Shown piece by piece: positions 17,440-27,300 of a DNA stretch of 64,000 nucleotides. Every line of letters begins with the position of its first letter. Within the stretch, counting starts at the first letter, position 1. The stretch spans positions 142,630-206,629 of the forward strand of contig NZ_JAFIQY010000011.1 of the NCBI RefSeq assembly GCF_022271435.1, read 5' to 3'. Under the pieces are notes generated by a model. That model worked only from the letters and a program-made list of their open reading frames with translations. It made no database searches and had not been told where the DNA came from. A program made the position numbers and the translations under genes. The DNA comes from Streptomyces monomycini. GTDB taxonomy: Bacteria; Actinomycetota; Actinomycetes; Streptomycetales; Streptomycetaceae.

Positions 17440-18429
17440 TCATGTCGCGCGCAGCGTCTGCTGGGGAGTTCGGCCGTAGGCGGCGCGGTAGAGGGCGGCG
17501 AAACGGCCCTGGTGGGCGAAACCCCACCGGCCGGCTACCGCCGTGACCGTGACGCCACTGCCCGGAGTGGCGTCAACGAGGTCTTGATGAGCGTGGGCGA
17601 GGCGGACGCGCCGCAGGTAGCCGGTGGGCGTGGTGTCCATATGGCGGCGGAAAGCGTGCTGGAGGGCCCGCGGGCTGACATGTGCAGCCTCAGCCATCTC
17701 GGCCAGCCCGATGTCGGCGTCGGGGTGCGAGTCGATGAAGGCCACCGCGCGGCGCACCGTCGTCGGCGTCGCGTCGCGCAGCTTGGGAGCGGCGGGGTCA
17801 TTGTGCTGGGTCAGAGTGTTGGGGAAGGCACTGAGTGCGGCTGTGGCCAGGAGGCGGGTGAGGCCGGAGAGGACCAGGGGCTGGGCGGCGACCTCCATGT
17901 GGGTTGTGATCTCCGCAGTGGCGAAGCCGACCGCGCGCTTCCAGTATCCGGCAAGGGCCGGGCTGACCGGCCTGGAGTCGGTGAAGCGCACCGGACCTTT
18001 GGGCAGGCCCGCTGTTGCCGCGGCCGCAGCCAGCGATCCCGGTGGCAGACCGACCGTGCGCAAGTGGGCGTGCGATACCCGTCCGATGCAGGGGTCGTCG
18101 GGCTGGGAGATCAACAGCACGTCGCCCGGTCCGAAACGTTCGCTGGACCGGGCCCGGGAGTGCTCCAAACGACACCCCTCTCCTTGGAGATCCGAGACGA
18201 GCAACGGCTGCTGGGGCTCGCTGCGGTAGGTGATGTCGGCCGCCAGCGTCATCCGGTCAAGGGTGAACGCCCCCATCCCGTAACGGAAGTGAGTGATGCA
18301 TTCGCCTGGGGCCAGGGTGTGGACCTGAAGCCGGGCGCCGTATGCGGCATCGAGGAAGGCCCGGCAGGCTTCCGGGTCGGTACTGGAGAATTCAACCGGA
18401 TTGGGCCGGTCGGAAGCACTGACGCTCAT
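17440..18429 (-). CDS. AraC-family transcription regulator
   Basis: A 329-residue protein. ATG 18429 follows GAAGGAACG. Residues 1-200 form the sensing region (AraC-binding-domain-like; GECITHFRYGMGAFTLDRM). Residues about 225-325 hold the double helix-turn-helix: DIGLAEMAEAAHVSPRALQHAFRRHM, then TPTGYLRRVRLAHAH, then VTVTAVAGRWGFAHQGRFAALYRAAYGRTP. The second HTH and the GFAHQGRFAALYR signature are canonical. No adjacent target operon is obvious. Confidence 0.9.
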   Translation of the reverse strand: MSVSASDRPNPVEFSSTDPEACRAFLDAAYGARLQVHTLAPGECITHFRYGMGAFTLDRMTLAADITYRSEPQQPLLVSDLQGEGCRLEHSRARSSERFGPGDVLLISQPDDPCIGRVSHAHLRTVGLPPGSLAAAAATAGLPKGPVRFTDSRPVSPALAGYWKRAVGFATAEITTHMEVAAQPLVLSGLTRLLATAALSAFPNTLTQHNDPAAPKLRDATPTTVRRAVAFIDSHPDADIGLAEMAEAAHVSPRALQHAFRRHMDTTPTGYLRRVRLAHAHQDLVDATPGSGVTVTAVAGRWGFAHQGRFAALYRAAYGRTPQQTLRAT

Positions 18430-19658
18430 AACGCCACGTTCCTTCTGCACGCCAACTACAAGGAAGTGGGCCTGGTGCATTACGGGCCGATTCATCTGCC
18501 GAAGTGGGGCCCATAAATCCAGGGTACCGGGCCTGGCCGTGGGTGGCGCAGCACGTCTGCGTGATCCACGGGCACGGTGACAACGACCGAAACCTGTCCG
18601 CCGCATCGGCGTCTCCTTGACTGCCGTAGCGTGAGCGACATCCATCCGAGCTGCTGGCCGCTCTCGGGCCCCACCTCCGCCCGGCCCCCGGGGCGGAGGT
18701 GTTCAACGTCGGCGTGTGGTCGACTTCGCTCTGGCTCATGACGCCGGGGCGGGGCAGGCTGCCCGCATGAGCCGGAATATGCGCCAAAAGTCTCCGCGGC
18801 CGCCCATGATGCACTATTGATCAACTTGGTCGGGCGCCGACCCGACAGCTCTTTCGGTGCGGGGCGGCAGCCGAAGAAGGCTCGTTTTGCCGTCGGACTT
18901 CGTTCAGCTACGGCGAGTTCAATGTGCCCTCCAGGCAGGACAGGCCATCCGGCTCTACGTGTCTGTAGGGCGAGTGGCCTTCCACGCAGAGCAGAGACGT
19001 CCTGTGCCAGGCACGAGGTGAGGCCGGTCTCGGCGAACTGCCGGCAGGCCCTTGTTGACGGTTGAGCCGTCACATGTGCCGGGCGAGTGTGCGGACGTCG
19101 GGGGGGGGGAAAAACCGCCCGTACGCCTGGTGACCACTGTCTGTCGGCAGGGACCGCTGGTCCCAGAGGAGCCGCCTGCCGAGCGGCTGGGCACGCCGGG
19201 CCGGCGGGGGACGCTGCTTCCGGCCATCTGCGTGCCGCCCTGAGCTGCCGCGACCAGCCCACGGTGCGGTGAAGCTGCCGGGATGCCACAACTGCCGCTG
19301 GACAACTCTGTCGTCCCGGGTGCCTGCTGCCATTCTGGCGGCCCCGCGGATAGCGGCAACGGCGCCTTCGGCGGGCCCATGGGGATTCCGCCTGCGGGCA
19401 CAGTCCGACCTGCGTACGGGTAGGTGCAGGCTGTACGTGTCCTGGGAGCTGACAGTGCGGATCAGGTGGTCCCATGCGACCAGGCCCGGCCCCGGCACAG
19501 GGCCCCGGCCGTCGGCCCCGCGCACACGTCTCATCTCAGCGGTCGCCACCATGTCGGTGGTCTCTTCTGCTTCTGCGTGCCCGAGCGCGCACCGGCAGCG
19601 TCGCACACGGCCAGCATCCATGCTGACTGCCGTATTCCGGTTTGGCTGAAAGGACACG
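18430..19658. other. 1.2-kb stretch without a recognisable gene
   Basis: Frames on both strands are long but lack ribosome sites, family patterns and a consistent third-position bias. The run GGGGGGGGG around 19100-19108 is a notable homopolymer. This may be a graveyard of lost genes. Confidence 0.4.
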
Positions 19659-20456
19659 TTGGCAGCCGTACGCTACGGGGACTCGGCACGAATGTGCCAT
19701 CGCAGCGGGAGCAGGGGACGCCGGACGACCGGGTTCGAGGTGGTGCATCTGGTGCACGCGGCCGCCCGCAAGCGGGACCGAGCACACTTTCCTGAGCGGC
19801 TGTGTGCGGCCCTTTGCCGCGGCCTGCCGGTGGACGAGGTGTCCCTGTGCCTGTCCACCGGCCCTACCTCCCAGCAGATGCTGGGCACCTGCGGAACGGC
19901 CGTACTGCGCCTGGAGGAGGTGCAGTTCGAAACCGGCGAAGGCCCCGGCACCGACGCCGCCACCACCGGCCGGCCCGTGCTCTACCCCGACCTGCATACG
20001 CAACCGATGCCCTACCCCTTCTTCGCACCCCGCCTGCACGAAGTAGCCGCCGACATCGCCGCCGTCTACGCCTTCCCCCTCACCCTCGGCACCCACACCT
20101 TCGGCACCGCACAGTGCCTGCGCTTCGACCCGCTGCGCCTGGACGCCATGGCCCTGGCCCACACCGCCGCGGCCGTGGATGCGACAGCGGGCCTGGTCGC
20201 CGACTTCTGCCTGCCCCACCTTGCCGCCGACGAACCCCTGCCGTGGGAGCCCGCCGAAACCCTGGACGCACACTGGGGCACCACCTACCGGGCCACCGGA
20301 GTCCTGGCCGGCATCCTGGACACCTCCCTTCCCAACGCCCACGCACGCCTGCGCGCCCTGGCCTTCGCCACCGGCCGCCCCCTGCCCGCGCTGGCCCACG
20401 CCATCCTCCACCACCGCCACCCCCCAGACGGCGACGACAACGGCCGGTCCGCCTGA
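19659..20456 (+). CDS. GAF-ANTAR regulator
   Basis: Up to 265 residues from TTG 19659 (AAAGGA 5 bases upstream); ATG 19692 is an alternative. Residues 30-175 form a GAF domain (ERLCAALCRGLPVDEVSLCLS, VQFETGEGPGTDAATTGRPVLYPDL). Residues about 205-255 form an ANTAR domain (TTYRATGVLAGILDTSLPNAHARLRALAFATGRPLPALAHAIL). GAF-ANTAR proteins couple small-molecule or redox sensing to RNA-hairpin antitermination. It is the second ANTAR protein in the window. Confidence 0.82.
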   Translation: MAAVRYGDSARMCHRSGSRGRRTTGFEVVHLVHAAARKRDRAHFPERLCAALCRGLPVDEVSLCLSTGPTSQQMLGTCGTAVLRLEEVQFETGEGPGTDAATTGRPVLYPDLHTQPMPYPFFAPRLHEVAADIAAVYAFPLTLGTHTFGTAQCLRFDPLRLDAMALAHTAAAVDATAGLVADFCLPHLAADEPLPWEPAETLDAHWGTTYRATGVLAGILDTSLPNAHARLRALAFATGRPLPALAHAILHHRHPPDGDDNGRSA

Positions 20457-20732
20457 CGCCACCAACATGTCGCGGTGGGCGAGCTATTCAGCCAACCGGT
20501 CCGACGACTGTTCGGAACTACCTGGGTGCAGTTCACGAGTGAGCTCCCGCTTGGCCGGACGGAGCCCGAATGGCCATTACCTGAAGTGATCTCGTGTTCT
20601 CCGGGCGGCAGCAACGACCGCTGCCTGCGGGGAACCGCGCCGCCGATCCGGGAGGTGAAGTGCCGGTCGCCTCGGCACCGGGCGGACGGAGGACGCATGT
20701 GTCCGTCCGGATCCGATCGTAGAGTTTTGGCC

Positions 20733-21368
20733 ATGACCGTAGATCTGAAGCCCCGCGACGCTCTCGACTTGCTGCTGGCCGGCAACGAACGGTTCGTCGC
20801 CGGCACACCCCAGCACCCGAACCAGGACGCCGCACGCCGTACGGAGATCACACCGGGGCAGAACCCGTTTGCCGTGCTGTTCGGCTGCTCGGACTCCCGC
20901 CTGGCCGCGGAGATCATCTTCGACCGGGGGCTGGGGGACCTGTTCGTGGTGCGCACGGCGGGACACGTGACGGGTCCGGAGGTGCTGGGCAGCATCGAGT
21001 ACGGGGTAAGCCTGCTGGCCAGCCCGCTGGTCGTGGTGCTGGGGCACGATGCGTGCGGTGCGGTGGCGGCGACCCGCGCTGCCGTCCAGGACGGCACGAC
21101 GGCCGGGGGCTATGTGCGCGATGTGATCGAACGGGTCACGCCCAGCGTGCTGGCCGCCCGTGCCGCCGGGCACACCGAGGACGCGGAGTTCATCGCCGAG
21201 CACATCCGGCACACGGTCGATCTGCTGCTGGAGCGTTCACGGTCGCTGGCTGAGGCCGTTGATGCCGGTCGGGTGGCGGTGGTGGGCCTGTCGTACCGGC
21301 TGGCCGACGGCACCGCCCACCTGGTCACCGCCCGCGGCCTTGACCCGGCGGCCGGCTCCGCCACGTAA
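20733..21368 (+). CDS. Beta-carbonic anhydrase
   Basis: A 211-residue protein from ATG 20733. The zinc ligands are Cys52 (FGCSDSR), His105 and Cys108 (GHDACGA), with the Asp54-Arg56 dyad present, as in active beta-class enzymes that interconvert CO2 and bicarbonate. Its length is typical of the cytoplasmic actinomycete type, and no signal peptide is present. It stands alone, with a 270-base gene-free leader. Confidence 0.95.
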   Translation: MTVDLKPRDALDLLLAGNERFVAGTPQHPNQDAARRTEITPGQNPFAVLFGCSDSRLAAEIIFDRGLGDLFVVRTAGHVTGPEVLGSIEYGVSLLASPLVVVLGHDACGAVAATRAAVQDGTTAGGYVRDVIERVTPSVLAARAAGHTEDAEFIAEHIRHTVDLLLERSRSLAEAVDAGRVAVVGLSYRLADGTAHLVTARGLDPAAGSAT

Positions 21369-21415
21369 CGCCGACCCCCACGCAATGGCCGGTTTCGCCG
21401 GGCCGTACGTTCCTC

Positions 21416-21724
21416 TCAGGGCCCGCCGTCGTGGCATGCTCCCGAGACGGACCGCGGCGCGTCGTCGCGTGAGGAGACAGTCGAGCGTTCCCCGGCCCCG
21501 AAGCAGCCCAGCCTGATCAACAGGCTCTGCGTATCGAGGCGTATCCGTTCGGCCGTGAGCCGTTGTTCTGCGGCTCGCTCGCACATCTGACGGGCACGTC
21601 GCACCGTGGTCTCGGCGTGCCTGCGCATGGCACGGCTGCGTGCGGATACCTGCCGGGCGGGCTGATCCCACAGGGCCGTCCGTTCTCCCGGCAGGCGGCT
21701 GGAGTCTCTCTCGTTCGTGGGCAT
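21416..21724 (-). CDS. Small helical hypothetical protein
   Basis: A 102-residue protein with a good third-position GC bias. Residues 20-70 (ARQVSARSRAMRRHAETTVRRARQMCERAAEQRLTAERIRL) predict one long charged helix or coiled coil. No strong ribosome site precedes ATG 21724. Function unknown. Confidence 0.45.
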   Translation of the reverse strand: MPTNERDSSRLPGERTALWDQPARQVSARSRAMRRHAETTVRRARQMCERAAEQRLTAERIRLDTQSLLIRLGCFGAGERSTVSSRDDAPRSVSGACHDGGP

Positions 21725-22321
21725 GTCGTGTTTCTACCGCTATTTCTGCGAGCGGCGGTGCTGCGGTTCCCCGCGGCGCGGTGACCGTCAGCCGTAGGCG
21801 CTCTGCTGTGCGGTCGAGTACGGCCGCTGTCCGCGGTCCGCGTGTTGTTCGGGGAGTTGGTGACACTCCGGCGAAGGGTGCTTGAAAGAGGTGAGGGCCT
21901 TCTGGCTCGGTACGGAGTGCGACATCTGCCATCGAGTGTGATGTACCGTATCGCCCCGCTGACACCGACCGGCCGCCTGCGGCTGGCGCGGTCGGACCAG
22001 CTGTGCGTCGGCATACGCCTCGGTGGCGTCGCGCTGGCAGGCGGCCAGGCACGGTGGGATCGCCTCGTACGCGGCGCGCCGGCGTGGTTGTTCTCGCACG
22101 AGCGGCCTACGGCCCGGTCCTGGTCGGCGGTCGCGGTGTGCAGTGCGGTCAGGGCCCGGTGCTGGACATCCGTCTCGGCCTGCCCACGCCGGAGTCGACT
22201 ATGTCTGCCTGGCCCTGATCTCGGGCAGGCGGACCATCCCGCGCAGTGATCGCCTACACCCTTACGCGGGGCGCCGGCCAGCTCTCCGGTCGGAGCCATG
22301 TCCGGCGACGGCGCGGTGGGC
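21725..22321. other. Gene-free stretch
   Basis: Overlapping frames only, with no supported gene. It lies upstream of the small helical protein and downstream of the ECF sigma gene. Confidence 0.35.
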
Positions 22322-24025
22322 CTAGCCGGGTTCGTCGGTGGGAGCAGTCGGCCGGACGACGAAATCCTGGTAGTGGCCCGGCCGGTTGGCGAAGGGACCG
22401 GTTCCGGACGATCCGTCCGTCGGCGGTTCCCCCGTCGGCGCCTGCGATTCGGACGGCCCGACGCGCGTGCCGTCACCGGCCGGCGGCTGTTCGAACGGCT
22501 GCGTCACCTTCTCTTTCGGCGGCTGTTCCGGGGAAGACGTCTGAGGTGTGGACGGTGAGGTCCCGGCGGGGGCCGGTGCCGAAACCGAAGATCGGGCGTC
22601 TCCCGGCGGGCCGGCAGACGGGCCCGCCGGCTTCTGCGCCTTCGGGGCGGGCCCGGGAGTCGGCGCTGTGGCCGCGGAACCGCTCGGCGCCGGCCCGGGG
22701 CCTGCCTGCCCCGGGCCCGTGTGGCGGGCCGAGCCGCCACCGGGCGCCGACGAGGTGCCGTGCGGCTCCCCGGGCGGGGCCGTGTTGCTCCAGGGGAGCT
22801 GCGTCATCGGCAGATCGGCGCCACCGTTTCCGTAGGCCACGCCCAGGGCCAGCGCGAGCGCCACGAGGGTGTTGACCGTGATGCGGCGCCCGATGCCCGG
22901 TGAACCGCCCGGCCGGCCGCGGCTGCCGGCGCAGGCGGCCGGAACACGGTTCCGGCCGGCCTTTCGGCCGCTGCGGCGCGCATACCAGCCGCTTTGCGGC
23001 GCCGATGGGCTCTTGGCCTCCGTCGTGGGCCCGCCGTCGGCCGGGAAGCTGGCGGCAACCAGGTCGAACCGGTCCCGAGCCACGTCCGCCAGGAGGTCGG
23101 CGAACGCGAAGGGCACGGCGACGGGGAACCAACGGGCGACACTGCGCCTGCCGTTGCCCTTGCACGTACGGCACGTGCCGGTGTGGCGGGTCACGGAACC
23201 GCACACGAAGTGCGGCAGGGCTTCGGCACTGGCGGGGACGGCGAGGAACCGTTCCAGGGCTGCTGCCTGGCGCCGGTGCCGTTCGGCCGCCGCGTGGTCT
23301 CCCTCGGCCTCGGCGGCCAGGGCAGCGGCCTTTCGGGACGTCACGGCGCCGTTGAGGAGTTTGTTGAGCCCACCGCACGCATCCCGGTTGCGCGGGTCCT
23401 TGGCCAGCACATTGGACTTGAAGGCTTTCTGCAGCGCCTCCAGGTGGTCCTTGGTGCTCCCGCTGGCGAGTCCGAGCCCCTGCGCCAAGACGTCTCCGGT
23501 CAGCTCCTCACCGGCGTACAGCTCGTGGAACCGCTGCCGGACCGGACCCTGCGCCGCCGCGATGTTCCTGACCAGCGCCAGGGCACGGCTGCGCCGGGCC
23601 GTGAAGTCGGTGTCGTCCGCGACGACCTGCCGCAGCCGGTGGGCGGACTCCGGGCCGGCCGTCTCCTCCCAGCGCTCCAGGGGAATGCCGAGGGGCCGGG
23701 CGGCCCGGTCCTTCTTTCGCCACTGCTCGGCACAGCGCCGCCGGGCGATCTCGTAGAGCCAGGGTTCCAGGGCCTCGGGGCGCTTGAGGTCTTTGAGGTT
23801 CGCCCAGGCCGTCAGAAAGGTCTCCTGGAGGGCATCTTGCGCGGCGTCCCGGTCGGGCAGCAGCCGCTTGAGACAGAAGCCGTACAGGCGCGCGCCGTGC
23901 TCCCGGTACAGCTCGTCGAAGAGGTCGCGGTGTACCAGCCGGTCGGTGGTGGCCTGGAAGCGCCTGACCAGGGCGGCGCTGTCCTTGCCGGTCGCCGTCC
24001 GCCTGATGCTGATTGATGCGGTCAC
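22322..24025 (-). CDS. ECF-type sigma factor with membrane segment and Pro-rich tail
   Basis: A 567-residue protein from GTG 24025 (GGTGGAG upstream). Residues about 30-95 form sigma region 2 (YREHGARLYGFCLKRLLPDRDAAQDALQETFLTAW, ALEPWLYEIARRRCAEQW). A region-4-like part follows (ELYAGEELTGDVLAQGLGLASGSTKDHLEAL). Next come a Cys-bearing segment (CGSVTRHTGTCRTCKGNG), one transmembrane helix (TVNTLVALALALGVAYG, about residue 385) and a 160-residue Pro/Ser/Gly-rich tail that should lie outside the cell. This is a sigma factor tethered to the membrane by its own extension. GTGA overlaps the stop of the small membrane protein before it. Confidence 0.8.
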   Translation of the reverse strand: MTASISIRRTATGKDSAALVRRFQATTDRLVHRDLFDELYREHGARLYGFCLKRLLPDRDAAQDALQETFLTAWANLKDLKRPEALEPWLYEIARRRCAEQWRKKDRAARPLGIPLERWEETAGPESAHRLRQVVADDTDFTARRSRALALVRNIAAAQGPVRQRFHELYAGEELTGDVLAQGLGLASGSTKDHLEALQKAFKSNVLAKDPRNRDACGGLNKLLNGAVTSRKAAALAAEAEGDHAAAERHRRQAAALERFLAVPASAEALPHFVCGSVTRHTGTCRTCKGNGRRSVARWFPVAVPFAFADLLADVARDRFDLVAASFPADGGPTTEAKSPSAPQSGWYARRSGRKAGRNRVPAACAGSRGRPGGSPGIGRRITVNTLVALALALGVAYGNGGADLPMTQLPWSNTAPPGEPHGTSSAPGGGSARHTGPGQAGPGPAPSGSAATAPTPGPAPKAQKPAGPSAGPPGDARSSVSAPAPAGTSPSTPQTSSPEQPPKEKVTQPFEQPPAGDGTRVGPSESQAPTGEPPTDGSSGTGPFANRPGHYQDFVVRPTAPTDEPG

Positions 24026-24279
24026 TGCTCCACCCCCGTGTGCTCCGGCCCGCGGCCGGAGCACGAGCGTCGCACGCGGGCTCGCGCGGCGGCCCGCCAC
24101 GGCCGGGGCGCACGGTGGTGCAGGGGGCGCGGACGGAGCGCGACGGCGCCGATGACGGCATCGGCGCACAGCACCAGCAGGTCCCTGAGCGTGCCAGCGG
24201 GCAGCAGCAGGTCCGTCAGCGCCATCACCGAGCCCAGTAGTGCCACCCGCACCACGTCCGGCAGCAGCTTCCGATTCAT
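24022..24279 (-). CDS. Small membrane protein coupled to the ECF sigma gene
   Basis: An 85-residue protein from ATG 24279 (GGGAG 8 bases upstream). The N-terminal half has two short hydrophobic segments (VVRVALLGSVMALTDLLLPAG and LRDLLVLCADAVIGAVAL). The C-terminal half is rich in Arg, Pro and His. Its TGA overlaps the GTG of the sigma gene by 4 bases, so the two are translationally coupled. It may be a regulator or membrane partner of the sigma factor; I do not recognise the family. Confidence 0.6.
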   Translation of the reverse strand: MNRKLLPDVVRVALLGSVMALTDLLLPAGTLRDLLVLCADAVIGAVALRPRPLHHRAPRPWRAAARARVRRSCSGRGPEHTGVEQ

Positions 24280-24419
24280 GGTTCTTCTCCCTCGACTGTT
24301 CCGGCTGGAAGACGGTCGTAGGAGAAGGGTTCGCGGGCGGGCCCGTTGGGGGCACTTCCCCGGAGAAGTTTTCCGGGCCCGGGCCGTGGCGCGCCGCGGG
24401 GCGTTGTCAGCCCCGCCCG

Positions 24420-24760
24420 GGCTGATGTGCTGAACGGCTGTCACCGAGTCGGCCCGACCAGGGGCCGCGGTTCGGGCAGTCGCCGCGTCGAGCCGGGGAG
24501 CGCAGTGGACCAGTGCAGGCACTCCGCTACCTGTCTCTCGTCCGCCGGGTACGTTCGTGTCAACAGCCTGGAGGATGTCGCGGGCGGTCTCGGTCAGCGG
24601 GCGGCCCGAGGCGAGGGCCCGGGTCCGCAGCCGACCGGCCAGTGCGTCGGCCGCCCGCAGCCCGTCCGCCGCGTGCTGCGTCGTCAGCGATCTCGGTGTT
24701 GGGCGGAGCCGGCCAGTGTCCTGAACCGGACCGAGTCGGTGTGCGCCGGCCACACGAAGG
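24420..24760 (-). pseudogene. Possible ANTAR-domain remnant
   Basis: ADALAGRLRTRALASGRPLTETARDILQAV (about 24565-24655) matches the last helices of an ANTAR domain (compare ARLRALAFATGRPL at 20340). The preceding sequence resembles no GAF or STAS domain, and no start is evident. It shares an open frame with the small membrane protein gene downstream. Confidence 0.3.
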
Positions 24761-24948
24761 CCGCCCCATCCCAGCGCTTGAGCGTCCACGGCGTATTGCG
24801 ACCACCGCTGGCCCGCATCCCCCGCTAAATCCGGCATCTGGCCGGCACCTCACGGAATTCTGCCGCCCGCCCCGGGCCTTGGCTCAGCGCGAACTGGGCA
24901 TCTTTAGGCCAGCGAGCAACTTGTGCACAGACGCCCGGCGCCTCCTCC

Positions 24949-25896
24949 TCAAATCTCCGCGTTACGACCGGTGGTGGCACTTGGGGATTTGTCGAGGGTC
25001 AGGGCGATGTAGCGGCTGGCGCGTTGGACGGGGCGGTGGGCGACGGCGGTGGCGGCGAAGGTGAGCCACTGGGCTGAGGTGAGGTCCTGGAGGCCAGGCC
25101 AGCGGCTGCACAGCAGGCGCCGTCCGGTGGCGGACAGGGCCAGGCGGGCTATCAGCGTGCCGAGGGCCATGAAGGGGCGGGTGACCGCGTGGGTCCAGTC
25201 GTGGACGCGGCAGGGGGCGAAGCCGATGTCGATGGCGTGACGGATGTAGCGGCCCACGGGTTCGAATTCCTCGAAGGCCCAGGCGGTGCGGACGAGCCGT
25301 CCGGGGTCCGCGGCAGCGATGTCGCCGGGCTGGTTGGTGCTCCATGCGAAGTCGACCAGGACCAGGCGGCCGCCGGGGGCGAGGATGCGGTATGCCTGTT
25401 CCAGGAAGGAGCGCCGGCCCTGGGGGCCGAAATGGAACGCCGCCTCCAGGCAGTGGATCTTGTTGTAGGTGGCGTCGCCGAAAGAGGGCCGGGTGCTGGG
25501 CCGGCTGGTCACGGCGGGGCCGAGGTCGGTGGCGTCGGCGGTGAGGAAGCAGACGCCGGGGCGGTGGCCGTGGCGCTGGACGGCGGTGGCGATGTGGGGC
25601 GGGTAGAGGTCGACGCCGGTGACGGTGGCGCCGCGATCGCGGATGCAGCGGGTGGTGTATCCGGTGCCGCAGGCGACGTCCAGGACCCGGTCGCCGTCGG
25701 CAAGGTTGAGCAAGCCGATGGACCGCTCGGCCAGCGCCCGCTGGAAGGGCGCCAGGCCGGTGAGCAGCCGGGGCCAGGTCAGTGGTGTGTAGTAGCCGAG
25801 GTTGACCAGGTCGCCCCAGCCTAGGGCGCGCAGAACCGGGAAGAGGGGGTTGCCGGTGGTCTCGTATGCGTCGGCGAGCGGTGGTTGCGCGCTCAC
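24949..25896 (-). CDS. SAM-dependent methyltransferase (biosynthetic operon)
   Basis: A 315-residue protein from GTG 25896 (GAGGTG upstream). It has class I Rossmann methyltransferase motifs: motif I VLDVACGTGYTTR, then VTGVDLYPPHI, then CFLTADATDLG, then APGGRLVLVDFAW. The N-terminal LVNLGYY resembles sterol, tocopherol and related C- or O-methyltransferases. As the last gene of the operon it probably tailors the released lipid product. It lies 95 bases after the thioester-reductase gene. Confidence 0.85.
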   Translation of the reverse strand: MSAQPPLADAYETTGNPLFPVLRALGWGDLVNLGYYTPLTWPRLLTGLAPFQRALAERSIGLLNLADGDRVLDVACGTGYTTRCIRDRGATVTGVDLYPPHIATAVQRHGHRPGVCFLTADATDLGPAVTSRPSTRPSFGDATYNKIHCLEAAFHFGPQGRRSFLEQAYRILAPGGRLVLVDFAWSTNQPGDIAAADPGRLVRTAWAFEEFEPVGRYIRHAIDIGFAPCRVHDWTHAVTRPFMALGTLIARLALSATGRRLLCSRWPGLQDLTSAQWLTFAATAVAHRPVQRASRYIALTLDKSPSATTGRNAEI

Positions 25897-25991
25897 GGGC
25901 ACCTCACTGTCGGCGGTCGCGGTCGGCGGACAGACTCCGGGCCTGTCGGTCAGCGGTGAGTCGGCCGTACTGCTCGGAATCCGAGAGGGGG

Positions 25992-27155
25992 TTATCGAAG
26001 CGCTTCGGCTGCAGGAGCATGGCCCGGAGAGAGCGGCTGATGGGCTGCGGGGCTCGGTGTGGCGAACGCGTCGGTGAGATAGGCGGGGGTGAGTATCGAG
26101 GGGGCGGGCAGGTGGTGCAGGTGCTCCAGGTAGTGGGACCGCGCGTACTGGCGGTTCAGGTTCATGTAGAGGCAGGCCCCCTGGCTCATGTGCTGCAGGA
26201 GCTTCTCCAGGGGGGTGGGGTCCGCGATGCGCGGGGACAGCGTCAGGCGCAGGCCGGGTAGGTGGCACAGCAGGGCGTCGAGCAGGACGGGCACGGCGAC
26301 TTCGTGGGGGTGTACCAAGTGGACCACTTCGGCGCTGCCGGAGCGAGTGTCCGCGCAGTCGGTCAGATGCACGAGAGCCCGGGCTGCGTACTCGACCTGC
26401 AGCAGGTTCAGTGTGGCGTGGGAGGATCCGGGCAGTCGTGCGGTGGCCGGGTGCCCGGGACCGAGCTGGCCACGCTCGGCGGCGCAGTCAGCGAGGCGCC
26501 TGATGCTGGCCGCGGCGGCCCCCAGCCTGTGCAGGGGAGACCGGGGGGCCTCCGACAGACCGGGACGGTTAGTGACCAGCAGGCTGGGGCGCGCGATGAG
26601 CGCTGAGCGGCCGGTGCCTGTCGCGTAGTGGTGCACCAAGAGTTCGGCTTCGTACTTCGACTCTTCGTAGGGGGTCAGGAAGCCGCCGGGGGGCCGGACG
26701 GTCGCCTCGGGGGCTGTACCGGTACGGCGGCGCCCGGCGACGTAGGCGGTGCTGATGTGCACGAACTTCAGGCGGGGCCCGGCGGCCCGGGCCAGGCGCA
26801 GCAGATGGTCGGTGCCGGTGACGTTGACCGTGTGCAGCACCTCGACCGAGGCGTCGAGGCCGATGTGGCCCGCGAAGTGACACAGGGTGGTGGCGCGCTC
26901 GGCGAGAGCCGCGTAGACACGGCCGTCCAGCCCCAGCAGCGGGTCTTCGATATTGATCTGCATGGGTTTGACCCGCTGGAGGTGGGTGCGATCGACCGGT
27001 TGCCCGGTGGCGGACAGCGCGGCCTGCAGCCGGGCTCGGGCCCGGTGGGGTGCGTCGCGCCCCAGGGCGATGGCGCGCTCTTGTGGGTGCCGGGCCAGGT
27101 AGGCGGCCAGGTAGTGCGAGCCGAGGAAACCCGTGGCTCCTGTCAGGACGAGCAT
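25992..27155 (-). CDS. Thioester-reductase-type SDR (NAD-binding_4, male-sterility family)
   Basis: A 387-residue protein. ATG 27155 (MLVLTGATGFLGSH) is chosen because GAAAGG lies 9 bases upstream; ATG 27173 has none. It shows the TGATGFLG nucleotide-binding motif, VNVTGTDHLLRLAR, VHISTAYVAG and the YEESK (YxxxK) catalytic pair. This extended-SDR family reduces acyl-carrier or acyl-CoA thioesters to aldehydes or alcohols, as at the end of carboxylic acid reductases and some NRPS/PKS lines. Here it is free-standing and probably performs reductive chain release. Confidence 0.85.
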   Translation of the reverse strand: MLVLTGATGFLGSHYLAAYLARHPQERAIALGRDAPHRARARLQAALSATGQPVDRTHLQRVKPMQINIEDPLLGLDGRVYAALAERATTLCHFAGHIGLDASVEVLHTVNVTGTDHLLRLARAAGPRLKFVHISTAYVAGRRRTGTAPEATVRPPGGFLTPYEESKYEAELLVHHYATGTGRSALIARPSLLVTNRPGLSEAPRSPLHRLGAAAASIRRLADCAAERGQLGPGHPATARLPGSSHATLNLLQVEYAARALVHLTDCADTRSGSAEVVHLVHPHEVAVPVLLDALLCHLPGLRLTLSPRIADPTPLEKLLQHMSQGACLYMNLNRQYARSHYLEHLHHLPAPSILTPAYLTDAFATPSPAAHQPLSPGHAPAAEALR

Positions 27156-27300
27156 GGTGATGGGCCTTTCCATGGGTGCGGGGCGGCCGGGCCGGCCCTG
27201 CCGTGCGGGACGGCGGGGGCGGTGCGGGCTCGGGAGTGCCAGCTCGGCCGAATGCCGGCGGCTGGCCCGTGCCGTGGCCCGGCAGCAGGACGCATGTCTT

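Noticed and set aside
18492..19475. A 327-codon minus-strand frame
   Set aside because: No start signal, no family pattern and irregular third positions; treated as gene-free.
25255..25275. A tRNA T-loop-like GGTTCGAATTCC
   Set aside because: It lies inside the methyltransferase coding sequence and no cloverleaf can be built around it.
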